In this document: one piece after another, positions 17,377-26,284 of the stretch | Numbering within the stretch: position 1 is the stretch's first letter | Layout of the letters: each line of letters starts with the position of its first letter | Assembly (NCBI RefSeq): GCF_004342905.1 | Contig: NZ_SMAN01000016.1 | Span: 1-64,000 of the forward strand | From: Melghiribacillus thermohalophilus | GTDB taxonomy: Bacteria > Bacillota > Bacilli > Bacillales > Alkalibacillaceae | Direction: 5' to 3' | DNA: 64,000 nt | The notes under the pieces: model-generated | The model's database searches: none | Seen by the model: the letters and a program-made list of their open reading frames with translations, nothing else | Told to the model about the DNA's origin: nothing | Position numbers and translations under genes: made by a program

Positions 17377-18576
17377 TTAATCCCTATAAAACTTATCAAC
17401 TACGCGTTTCGATGCATTTCCATCTTCTAAATAACAAAATTTATTATAGAAATTATTAAAATTTTCATCAACCTGAAAACCATTATTGAAAAATTTATTT
17501 ATTTCTTCTACAACTTCTCTTGTTGTTGTTGTTAAAGGTCCCGGTGCATTCTTTTGTAAATCAAAGTAAAAACCACGTAATTGATCCCTGTATTCCTCCA
17601 AATCATATACATAAAATATTATTGGCCTTCTCAAATTAGCGTAATCAAAAAATACTGATGAATAATCTGTTATAAGAATATCTGATATTATATATAAATC
17701 TTTAATATCCAGGTAATTAGAAACATCATAAGCAAAGCCTTCATATTCAATAACGTCCAAATTTTCAGCGATCAAATAATGCATACGTAATAAAACCACA
17801 AAATCATCACCTAACTTTTCTCTCATAAATTTTAAATCTAAACTTAAATTAAAACGGTAACGACCAACACTATAGTAATGGTTATCTCTCCATGTAGGCG
17901 CATACAAAATTACTTTTTTATCCAATGGGATATTTAACCTTTTTTTTATATTTCTAACATTTTCTTCAGTAAATGTATAGAGGTAATCATTTCTAGGATA
18001 ACCTGTTTCTATTATGTTTCCACTATAATCAAAAGCTTTTTTGAAAATTTTTGAAGAATAGTCATTAGGAGACACTAAGTAATCCCATTTTTTAGTTTGT
18101 CTTGAAAAATTCTTTTTGTATCTTTCCGTATTTGTACCGGGCATCTTGATTTCTTCAATATCTAAACCTAATCTCTTTAAAGGAGTTCCATGCCAGGTTT
18201 GAACAAAAACAGTATCTTTAGGTTTTGGCATCCAGTTAGGAATCCTGACATTATTTACCCAATATTTAGATCTTGGCATTGTCCAAAACCACTTCGGTGT
18301 AAAACGTATGATATAAGGAATGCCTAATTTCCTGAATAAACCAGTATACCTACGATCCACACTCCAAATCAATTTGCATGAAGGTTCATATTTCTTCATA
18401 TATTCATAGATTGCTCTTGGACTATCACTATACTGTTTACCATGGAAGCTTTCGAAAACTATAACATTTTTCTTTTTTGGTAAAAAACTTATTATGTGAA
18501 AAATTTTTTTGTAAATGATTTTTGCGGTTTTGCTTCGTATAGCTCTAAACATCATCTTTTTTAAATAATTAATCAT
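17377..18576 (-). CDS. CDP-glycerol glycerophosphotransferase family protein (TagB/TagF-like)
   Basis: About 399 residues. Signatures are VIVFESFHGKQYSDSPRAIYEY at the N-terminus (region near 18410-18480), VQTWHGTPLKRLG with the catalytic-type His, ETGYPRNDYL, VILYAPTWRDN, LLRMHYLI and ILITDYSSVFFDYANL. Probably adds or extends glycerol-phosphate on the ManNAc-GlcNAc linkage unit before export by TagGH, whose genes lie immediately downstream in the same direction. The ATG at 18576 with AGGTG close upstream is preferred over the TTG at 18591. AT-rich like its neighbours. Whether it is the primase or a polymerase cannot be told from sequence reading. Confidence 0.87.
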   Translation of the reverse strand: MINYLKKMMFRAIRSKTAKIIYKKIFHIISFLPKKKNVIVFESFHGKQYSDSPRAIYEYMKKYEPSCKLIWSVDRRYTGLFRKLGIPYIIRFTPKWFWTMPRSKYWVNNVRIPNWMPKPKDTVFVQTWHGTPLKRLGLDIEEIKMPGTNTERYKKNFSRQTKKWDYLVSPNDYSSKIFKKAFDYSGNIIETGYPRNDYLYTFTEENVRNIKKRLNIPLDKKVILYAPTWRDNHYYSVGRYRFNLSLDLKFMREKLGDDFVVLLRMHYLIAENLDVIEYEGFAYDVSNYLDIKDLYIISDILITDYSSVFFDYANLRRPIIFYVYDLEEYRDQLRGFYFDLQKNAPGPLTTTTREVVEEINKFFNNGFQVDENFNNFYNKFCYLEDGNASKRVVDKFYRD

Positions 18577-19015
18577 AAAATCACCTGTCAAAATTTTAGG
18601 TTTTTAAACCAATTTATATAAAGTTATTATACTGATGGCATGTCTAAATATACAACCTCTTGATGAACTGAATGGTTAATAAGTATTTTTATTATACTAT
18701 ACTTTACCTAAAAGATAGCCTTGATAATGAATTATAATTTCAATTATATACTATACTCCATAACTAATTTTAAACAAAAAATATGTTATATTCTAATACA
18801 AATATTGTGATGTTTCGTCTGAACTTTATTAATACTAACAAAGTCTATTATAATACTAACATTTTCTACAAAATATATGGGAACTCTTGAAAAGATATGT
18901 TATTATAATTGGTAAATAAAAAGTCTGGAGGTGAATTATTAATAAATTATGAAGATTTTTCTAAAACTATTTTTAGTCCCTCTCCTCCAACAATAACATA
19001 TATGGGGGTTTTTAA
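18577..19015. other. AT-rich divergent intergenic region with a folded leader before the glucosaminidase gene
   Basis: This gap of about 440 bp separates the minus-strand glycerophosphotransferase gene from the + strand glucosaminidase gene. A GGAGG (18927-18931) can pair with CCTCC (18984-18988), enclosing a 15-codon open frame at 18949-18996 (MKIFLKLFLVPLLQQ). The real ribosome site for the downstream gene is the GGGGG just before 19016. No other gene is seen. Confidence 0.35.
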
Positions 19016-21625
19016 GTGAATAAAATAGTAAAAACGTTATTAGTCTGTTTGTTATTAGCGTTATTTGGTTTTACCTTTTTCGTTATATTTACATCATCTG
19101 CTTCAGCTAATAATTCTTACGAAGGGATTGCGTTAAAAGATCCTACCAATGTATATGAAAGTACATCAAAGAATTCGAGCATTTTAAAGAGTTATTCCCA
19201 AGGATCTATTTTAAAATATGAATATTATTCAAATAAGTGGTACAAAGCCACAGTCTATATTGATCATAAGCCATACACTGGTTATATTCATAAAAACGAC
19301 GTAGAAAACGCTGTTAATGACATAGTTAAATTCGAAGGGATCGCTTTAAAGAACACTACGCATGTTTACTCTAGAGCTTCTATTAATTCTAAACCTCTAA
19401 AATCATATAGCAAGGGTTCTATATTACGCTATGAATCTTATACAAATAATTGGTATAAAGCTAAAGTTATAGTCAATCATAAATCGTTCACAGGATTTAT
19501 ACATAAGGACCATGTAGAAAACGCAACTAAGGATCCAGTAGAAATTAAGGGAATTGCTTTAAACACAACTAATGTCTATAGGGAAGCCTCTAAGAATTTT
19601 AAAATCTTGAAGTCTTATAAAAGTGGTTCCATATTGAAAATGGAATCCTATACCTCAGGATGGTATAAAGCTACTGTTTATTTAGACTATAAACCTTACA
19701 CTGGATATATTCGTCATGATGACATTGATCGGCTATACAATTCACCAACTGAATTAAAGGGAATATCATTAAAAACTGCTCGAGTCTTTAATAATCCTTC
19801 TGAGAGTTCAAGAGTTTTAAAATCTTATTCTGCAGGATCAATATTACAATATGAAACCTATAGTTCTAAGTGGCACAAAGCTACTGTTTATTTGAATGGG
19901 AAACCACGGACAGGTTATCTACCTGTTTCTGTAGTTGACGACTTAATAGAACAGGAGAATTTACGAGGAATAGCAATCAAAGGGACCACTCACGTTTATG
20001 AAAGCCCTTCAACTAAATCAAAAATTGTTAAATCTTATAGCGAAGGATCAGTTTTAATTTACAAATCCCTTAGTAAAAATTGGCATGAAGCAGTTGTATT
20101 TGTTAATGGAAAAAAGAAAAAGGTTTTTCTTCAAAGAAGTCAAGTTGAAAACGCATATAAAGAACAAAAAACATTACGGGGAGTTGCACTAAAAACACCA
20201 ACTAATGCGTATAGTGGGGCCTCAAGAAAAACTCCAGTATGGAAAACCTATGAGAGAAGCAATTTATTAAAGCTAAAAACTTTTTCGAAAAATTGGTATG
20301 AAGCAATAGTAATCGTAAATGGGAAGCCAAGAAATGCATATTTCCATCATGATGATGTGAATACAGGAATTGTTTATGAAACAACACAGTATAACATTGA
20401 TTTTAATAAAGTGGTTGATATTCAACATGATGTAGGCGGTTATACTGATGGAGCTGGATTAATTAAAGCAACAAAAGAACAAATTGCTTACTATCTAAAC
20501 CCATCCAATTTTGCTAGAGGTACCGATAGCTATTTTCAATTTTTGGTGTTGTCTCAACCTACTGGAATAGATGCAGAAGAAGTAAATGAAAAAATTCTTT
20601 TTAATAAGGGAACCTTAGCTGGACAAGGTGAAGCATTTGTACAGGCGGGCAGGGATTATCAAATTAATGAACTTTACTTAATAGCACATGCTGTCCACGA
20701 AACAGGTAATGGAAGTTCGGTATTAGCGCAAGGTGTAGAAGTAGGCCGAAACTCTGATAATGAGTTAGAATTAGTTACAGATTCAAATAGAGAGCATTTA
20801 AGAAATATCAAAACCACTTACAATATGTATGGTATACACGCTTTTGATCGCTGCCCAGTTGAATGCGGAGCAAAAAAAGCTTATGTAGAAGGCTGGTTTA
20901 CACCAGCTAAAGCTATAATTGGTGGGGCAAAATTTATTCGTGAAGACTGGATTGATGTAGGGCAAGACACGCTTTATAAAATGAGATGGAATCCTGAAAA
21001 CCCAGGAAAACACCAATATGCAACCCATATCATGTGGGCAGAATTACAAACGACGCGAATAGCTGAATATTATAAATTAATTAACAATTATGTACTGTTT
21101 TTTGACATTCCGAGGTATTTAAATCAGCCTGGACCTGCAGATGATTTTCCAAGTAATAACAATTTGGCGATCAATATTAAAGAATACCCAAAAAATACAC
21201 TAGCTATTACAGTAGTAGATAATTTAAGATTACGTAAAGGTCCCTCAACCAATCATGAATGGATAAAATATCTTGACAAAGGTACTATTCTTGAAATTCT
21301 TGATGTTGATAATAACTGGATTAAAGTTCAGGTGAAAGGTTCTTCAGATATAGGATGGGTTGCAAAGACATATAACGGTGAAACGTATGTAGAACATTTA
21401 AATTTATTCAAGATAACTGCTGATCCATTAAATGTCAGAAGCAGTCCTGCTGGCAAACAAGTGGGCCAAATTAATTATGGCGAATATGTTAGTGCTGTTT
21501 TAGATTCAAACAATAATCTAGTAACCGTTAAAGAAAGTCTAGGAAATACGGAGTATACATGGTATCAAATATACTATGGTGACGGAACAGCATGGATTGC
21601 TGATTACGTAAATATCGTAAAATAG
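19016..21625 (+). CDS. Exported SH3-repeat N-acetylglucosaminidase (LytD-like autolysin)
   Basis: 869 residues, GTG start behind GGGGG. A signal peptide (LLVCLLLALFGFTFFVIF, cleavage near ASANN) is followed by six SH3-like repeats of about 65 residues (about 35-440), more diverged than those of the C39 and M14 proteins. The glucosaminidase (GH73-type) domain spans about 460-700, with the catalytic-type Glu in LIAHAVHETGNGSS and the later FDRCPVECGAKKAY insert. Two classical bacterial SH3 domains close the protein (NLRLRKGPS near 735 and LNVRSSPAG near 808). The product should cut GlcNAc-MurNAc bonds in wall peptidoglycan. It lies just upstream of tagD, with a terminator between them. Confidence 0.88.
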   Translation: MNKIVKTLLVCLLLALFGFTFFVIFTSSASANNSYEGIALKDPTNVYESTSKNSSILKSYSQGSILKYEYYSNKWYKATVYIDHKPYTGYIHKNDVENAVNDIVKFEGIALKNTTHVYSRASINSKPLKSYSKGSILRYESYTNNWYKAKVIVNHKSFTGFIHKDHVENATKDPVEIKGIALNTTNVYREASKNFKILKSYKSGSILKMESYTSGWYKATVYLDYKPYTGYIRHDDIDRLYNSPTELKGISLKTARVFNNPSESSRVLKSYSAGSILQYETYSSKWHKATVYLNGKPRTGYLPVSVVDDLIEQENLRGIAIKGTTHVYESPSTKSKIVKSYSEGSVLIYKSLSKNWHEAVVFVNGKKKKVFLQRSQVENAYKEQKTLRGVALKTPTNAYSGASRKTPVWKTYERSNLLKLKTFSKNWYEAIVIVNGKPRNAYFHHDDVNTGIVYETTQYNIDFNKVVDIQHDVGGYTDGAGLIKATKEQIAYYLNPSNFARGTDSYFQFLVLSQPTGIDAEEVNEKILFNKGTLAGQGEAFVQAGRDYQINELYLIAHAVHETGNGSSVLAQGVEVGRNSDNELELVTDSNREHLRNIKTTYNMYGIHAFDRCPVECGAKKAYVEGWFTPAKAIIGGAKFIREDWIDVGQDTLYKMRWNPENPGKHQYATHIMWAELQTTRIAEYYKLINNYVLFFDIPRYLNQPGPADDFPSNNNLAINIKEYPKNTLAITVVDNLRLRKGPSTNHEWIKYLDKGTILEILDVDNNWIKVQVKGSSDIGWVAKTYNGETYVEHLNLFKITADPLNVRSSPAGKQVGQINYGEYVSAVLDSNNNLVTVKESLGNTEYTWYQIYYGDGTAWIADYVNIVK

Positions 21626-21646
21626 CTTTTAATAGAACACATTTAG

Positions 21647-21666
21647 GGAGTGGAATTTTCCACTCC
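21647..21666 (+). terminator. Terminator after the glucosaminidase gene
   Basis: GGAGTGGAA (21647-21655) and TTCCACTCC (21658-21666) form a tight stem followed by a T-rich run. Confidence 0.8.
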
Positions 21667-21694
21667 TCTTTATTATTTAGTTTGTATTAATCCT

Positions 21695-21724
21695 TTGTTT
21701 AAAATATAATAAAATATGTATAAT
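21695..21724 (+). promoter_or_regulatory. Candidate sigma-A promoter of tagD
   Basis: TTGTTT (21695-21700), an 18-nt spacer and TATAAT (21719-21724) lie about 35 nt before the tagD start. The -35 box is weak. Confidence 0.45.
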
Positions 21725-21758
21725 CGTATCCTTTTTCCGTTTTTTAGGGGGATTTTTT

Positions 21759-22154
21759 ATGAAAAAAGTCATCACCTACGGAACGTTTGACTTATTGCAC
21801 GTAGGACATATAAATTTGCTGAAACGCGCAAAAGCGCTGGGAGACTATCTAATTGTAGCGGTTTCTACGGATGAATTTAATGCTTTGAAAAACAAAAAAG
21901 CTTACTACAGTTATGAAGATCGCAAAACCATTCTGGAAGCTGTGAAGTATGTGGATCTTGTCATCCCTGAAGAAAACTGGGAGCAGAAGATTGCAGATGT
22001 TCAGAAATATGATGTGGATATTTTTGTCATGGGCCATGACTGGGAAGGAAAATTTGATTTTCTGAACGATTACTGTGAAGTTGTTTATCTGCCGAGAACT
22101 GAAGGGATTTCAACAACAAAAATTAAAGATGATTTGATGAAAGTGAATAAATAA
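21759..22154 (+). CDS. tagD: Glycerol-3-phosphate cytidylyltransferase
   Basis: 131 residues, the full family length. It makes CDP-glycerol, the donor used by all the glycerophosphotransferases nearby, from CTP and sn-glycerol-3-phosphate. Signatures are TYGTFDLLHVGHINLL with the HxGH nucleotidyltransferase motif and the C-terminal RTEGISTTKIK motif. The ATG at 21759 has a strong AGGGGGA upstream. Its base composition is higher in GC than the preceding block, suggesting it belongs to the older chromosome backbone. Confidence 0.96.
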   Translation: MKKVITYGTFDLLHVGHINLLKRAKALGDYLIVAVSTDEFNALKNKKAYYSYEDRKTILEAVKYVDLVIPEENWEQKIADVQKYDVDIFVMGHDWEGKFDFLNDYCEVVYLPRTEGISTTKIKDDLMKVNK

Positions 22155-22160
22155 GGGGTA

Positions 22161-22187
22161 AGGAAATGGTGATTCTCGCCATTTCCT
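22161..22187 (+). terminator. Terminator after tagD
   Basis: AGGAAATGG (22161-22169) and CCATTTCCT (22179-22187) pair and are followed by a T tract. Confidence 0.8.
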
Positions 22188-22266
22188 TTTTTATCAATCT
22201 ATTTCTTTCAATTGGTAGATTTGATATGATTACGGTAGCTAACATTTCAAATTAAAAAGGTGAACC

Positions 22267-23445
22267 ATGATTAGAGAACTGTTTGTTTTTGCTTACCTAA
22301 CCTATGTCAAAATCTTTTTTTCTTTATTCAGCCTGTTTCCGCAAAAAAAGAAGACGGTGTTTGTCTCTTCTTTTGGAGATAATGTGATGTTTGTTTTCGA
22401 GAAGGTCATCAATCTGGCAGATGATCAGATCGTTATTCTGCAGGTCCCAGGGACAAAAGGGACCTTCACGCCAGACGCCCGGACAAAAGTGCTTTATTTT
22501 GATATGTTCCGCAGGCCCTTAACGTTTCTCAGGGGTATATATCATCTGGCAACCTGCCGGGTGGTTTTTATTGATAACTATTACGGATTTTTAGCCGCTA
22601 CGCCTTTCGGGGAAAACGTCATCTGCGTTCAATTGTGGCATGCGAATGGTGCTGTCAAGCGGTTCGGGTTAAAAGATCCGTCCATTCACTTCCGGAGCCG
22701 CCGGGCTTATAAGCGTTTCAAAAGTGTGTATAGCCGTTTCCATCGGATTGTGGCTGGCTCGGAGAAGATGGCAAAAATTTTTCAACAGGCATTTGATGTA
22801 AATGATGATGTGATTCTGCGGACCGGGGTCCCAAGAACGGATCTTTTTTTTGATGATGAAAAAAAGGAGGAAATGGTCCATAGGCTAAGACAGCAGTATC
22901 CATTAATCAAAGGAAAGCAAGTCATCTTATACGCTCCTACATTTCGGGATTCACAGCTGAAAAACTATTCTATTCAACTCAACATCAAAAAATTGTATGA
23001 AGCATTACATGATCAATATGCTTTACTGCTTCGGCTTCATCCAGCTGTCATGAATCAATATGAGAATAACTACCCCGACTTTGTCATCGATGGATCGGAA
23101 TATCCGGATGTAAACCATTTATTGCTGATTGCGGATTATTTAATTACCGATTATTCTTCGATTCCTTTTGAATTTTCTCTGCTTGGGAAACCGATGATTT
23201 TTTATGCTTATGACCTGGAAGATTATGCAGAAACCCGCGGATTCTGGGAGGATTATGAAACCTTTGTTCCAGGTCCGATAGCGAAAAATACCGATGAATT
23301 AATCCATTTGTTGAAACATCATTCTTTTGATCCGGCCGTCATCCAGAAATTTTCAAAGGAATGGAACGAATATAACGATGGACATGCGAGTGAAAAGCTG
23401 GTTCTGGCCATATATAATCAAGAAGAAAAGAGTGCCGGCAACTGA
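22267..23445 (+). CDS. CDP-glycerol glycerophosphotransferase family protein (TagB-like)
   Basis: 392 residues. An N-terminal hydrophobic/amphipathic segment (FVFAYLTYVKIFFSLF) fits membrane association. Family motifs are KTVFVSSFGDN, VQLWHANGAVKRFG (with Ala-Asn replacing the usual Gly-x, but the His kept), RTGVPRTDLFF, VILYAPTFRDS, LLRLHPAV and YLITDYSSIPFEFSLLGKPMIF. It resembles primases of the TagB type, which add the first glycerol-phosphate to the linkage unit, and follows tagD, but that assignment is inference. Starts at ATG 22267 with AAGGTG upstream. Confidence 0.87.
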   Translation: MIRELFVFAYLTYVKIFFSLFSLFPQKKKTVFVSSFGDNVMFVFEKVINLADDQIVILQVPGTKGTFTPDARTKVLYFDMFRRPLTFLRGIYHLATCRVVFIDNYYGFLAATPFGENVICVQLWHANGAVKRFGLKDPSIHFRSRRAYKRFKSVYSRFHRIVAGSEKMAKIFQQAFDVNDDVILRTGVPRTDLFFDDEKKEEMVHRLRQQYPLIKGKQVILYAPTFRDSQLKNYSIQLNIKKLYEALHDQYALLLRLHPAVMNQYENNYPDFVIDGSEYPDVNHLLLIADYLITDYSSIPFEFSLLGKPMIFYAYDLEDYAETRGFWEDYETFVPGPIAKNTDELIHLLKHHSFDPAVIQKFSKEWNEYNDGHASEKLVLAIYNQEEKSAGN

Positions 23446-23458
23446 TGTTCCGGCACTC
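23430..23458. terminator. Shared terminator of convergent TagB-like and LCP genes
   Basis: GAGTGCCGG (23430-23438) pairs with CCGGCACTC (23450-23458) across a loop that contains the stop codon of the upstream gene. Confidence 0.75.
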
Positions 23459-23462
23459 CTGT

Positions 23463-24404
23463 TTATTGTTCATTCATATGCTGTTCGAGGAGCGTTCTGA
23501 TTCGGTTAACTTCCTCATCGCTTACGATATAATACCAGACCCCATCCATCATCTTTCCTGTACCTTGAATTTCTTCCCGAATCGTTTCTTTTCTCGTCCC
23601 GCGATAATTGAAAAAGATCTTGCGCATTTCATCGATTTGAACATTGGTTTCTACATTGGAACCAATAACATCCAGCATTTCTGTCACTCTCGTAAAGGAT
23701 TCAAACGATACAGCCTCATCGATCATTGCATCAATAATTTGCTGCTGGCGAGTATTTCGGCCAAGATCACCCCTGGGATCCTGTTTTCGCATCCGGGAGT
23801 AGATCAAAGCTTCTTCTCCGCTCAGCGTAATTTCACCTTCAGGAAAGTCATAACCTCCATGGGAAAACGCCATGTCGTTATAAACGGTGACACCTCCGAT
23901 TGCATCTACCCCTTCGATCAACCCTTCCATGTTCACTTTTCCATAAAAGTGGACTGTTGTATCCAGAAAATCCTCAACTGTCTGGACGGATAACTCTGAT
24001 CCGCCAAACGCATATGCATGGTTGATTTTATCCATGCCGCGGCCCGGGATGTTCACATACGTATCACGGGGAATGTTAAACATCAACATTTTATTGGTAT
24101 CGGGGTTTAAAGACAGGAACACCATCGTATCGGATCTCCCCCGGTCTCCTTCGCGCTCATCCACACCGAGCAACAGCACATTAATGGTATCTTTATTTTT
24201 AAAGCGATTTTCGATGTCGGCTTTCTTTTCTGTATCAGATTCAAGAGGTGCATACATCGTTTCAACGGTATCTTCCAGCTTGTTATATAGATGAACGAAA
24301 TAAGCCAGTCCTCCAAGCAGTAGCACACCAATAATCGCCAGCACAATTTTACGTTTTTTCTTCTTTCCTTTTTTCTGTTTTCGTGCTTCTTTTCTGCTAG
24401 CCAT
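23463..24404 (-). CDS. LytR-CpsA-Psr family teichoic acid ligase (TagU/LytR type)
   Basis: About 313 residues. A Lys/Arg-rich cytoplasmic tail is followed by one membrane segment (IVLAIIGVLLLGGLAYF) and an extracellular LCP domain. Conserved features are VLLLGVDEREGDRGRSDTM with its Asp-Arg, NIPRDTYVNIPG, INHAYAFGG, and the YSRMRKQDPRGDLGR segment. LCP enzymes transfer the finished wall teichoic acid from its lipid carrier to peptidoglycan, which fits the place at the end of the locus. The ATG at 24404 with AAAGGA 8 nt upstream is preferred over a TTG at 24428. Confidence 0.9.
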   Translation of the reverse strand: MASRKEARKQKKGKKKKRKIVLAIIGVLLLGGLAYFVHLYNKLEDTVETMYAPLESDTEKKADIENRFKNKDTINVLLLGVDEREGDRGRSDTMVFLSLNPDTNKMLMFNIPRDTYVNIPGRGMDKINHAYAFGGSELSVQTVEDFLDTTVHFYGKVNMEGLIEGVDAIGGVTVYNDMAFSHGGYDFPEGEITLSGEEALIYSRMRKQDPRGDLGRNTRQQQIIDAMIDEAVSFESFTRVTEMLDVIGSNVETNVQIDEMRKIFFNYRGTRKETIREEIQGTGKMMDGVWYYIVSDEEVNRIRTLLEQHMNEQ

Positions 24405-24514
24405 AACATTTTTCCTTTCAATTAGCAAATTTTGATAATACTAGAGATTATTATACAACAATCTAGAAAAATGTTATATAAAAATTAGATTACAATCCTG
24501 TAAGAGTGCAACGT

Positions 24515-24560
24515 AAAAAGGCAGATCAAGGTCAACCATAAAACCTGAATCCGCCTTTTT
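24515..24560. terminator. Terminator of tyrS
   Basis: AAAAAGGC (24515-24522) pairs with GCCTTTTT (24553-24560) around a long internal loop. It follows the tyrS stop on the minus strand. Confidence 0.6.
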
Positions 24561-24569
24561 TATCCTTCG

Positions 24570-25865
<1,296 letters not shown>

Positions 25866-25920
25866 TTAATTCCGCAAAAGTACTAGAAATTTTCGAAATC
25901 AATCATCTGAAAATAAAAAA

Positions 25921-26155
25921 ACTCGTCCCCTATACGATTGTATAAGGGGCGAGATATTCCCGCGGTACCACCCTTGTTGCAGTTTCCTGCCGCTTCATTT
26001 TATAACGGTTTTCCCCGTCTTCTGCCTGTTGCAGAAGATTGCTCCAAGACGTAATTCACAATCTGCTTTGTGCTGACTTGCACCGGCCGTCAGCTCTCTG
26101 GGAACAGGGAACAGATTGCTACTTCATCTCTTCTTTGCAACTTTGTCCATATGAT
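25921..26155 (-). promoter_or_regulatory. T-box riboswitch leader of tyrS (Tyr specifier)
   Basis: On the minus strand the T-box core AGGGTGGTACCGCG occupies about 25961-25974. The conserved AGAGAGCTGACGGCCGG stem I segment lies at 26083-26102 region. The specifier codon reads TAC at 26051-26053 in GAATTACGTCTTGGAGCA. The factor-independent terminator is the stem CTCGtCCCCTATA/TGTATAAGGGGCGAG at 25922-25953, ending in a T run. Binding of uncharged tRNA-Tyr would favour the antiterminator and tyrS expression. Confidence 0.93.
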
Positions 26156-26284
26156 GTTGTTATACATAAATACCATATTTTTGTTTAAAAAGCAATAGAG
26201 AGCCAGAACAAGTATGCAGAATCATGTTCTGCTTAATATAGTTTATGTTATAATGTATGATGGAATTTTAGGAGGTATTTGGCG

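Noticed and set aside
23445-23993. 182-codon + strand open frame
   Set aside because: Antisense to the LCP ligase gene and lacking any recognisable motif.
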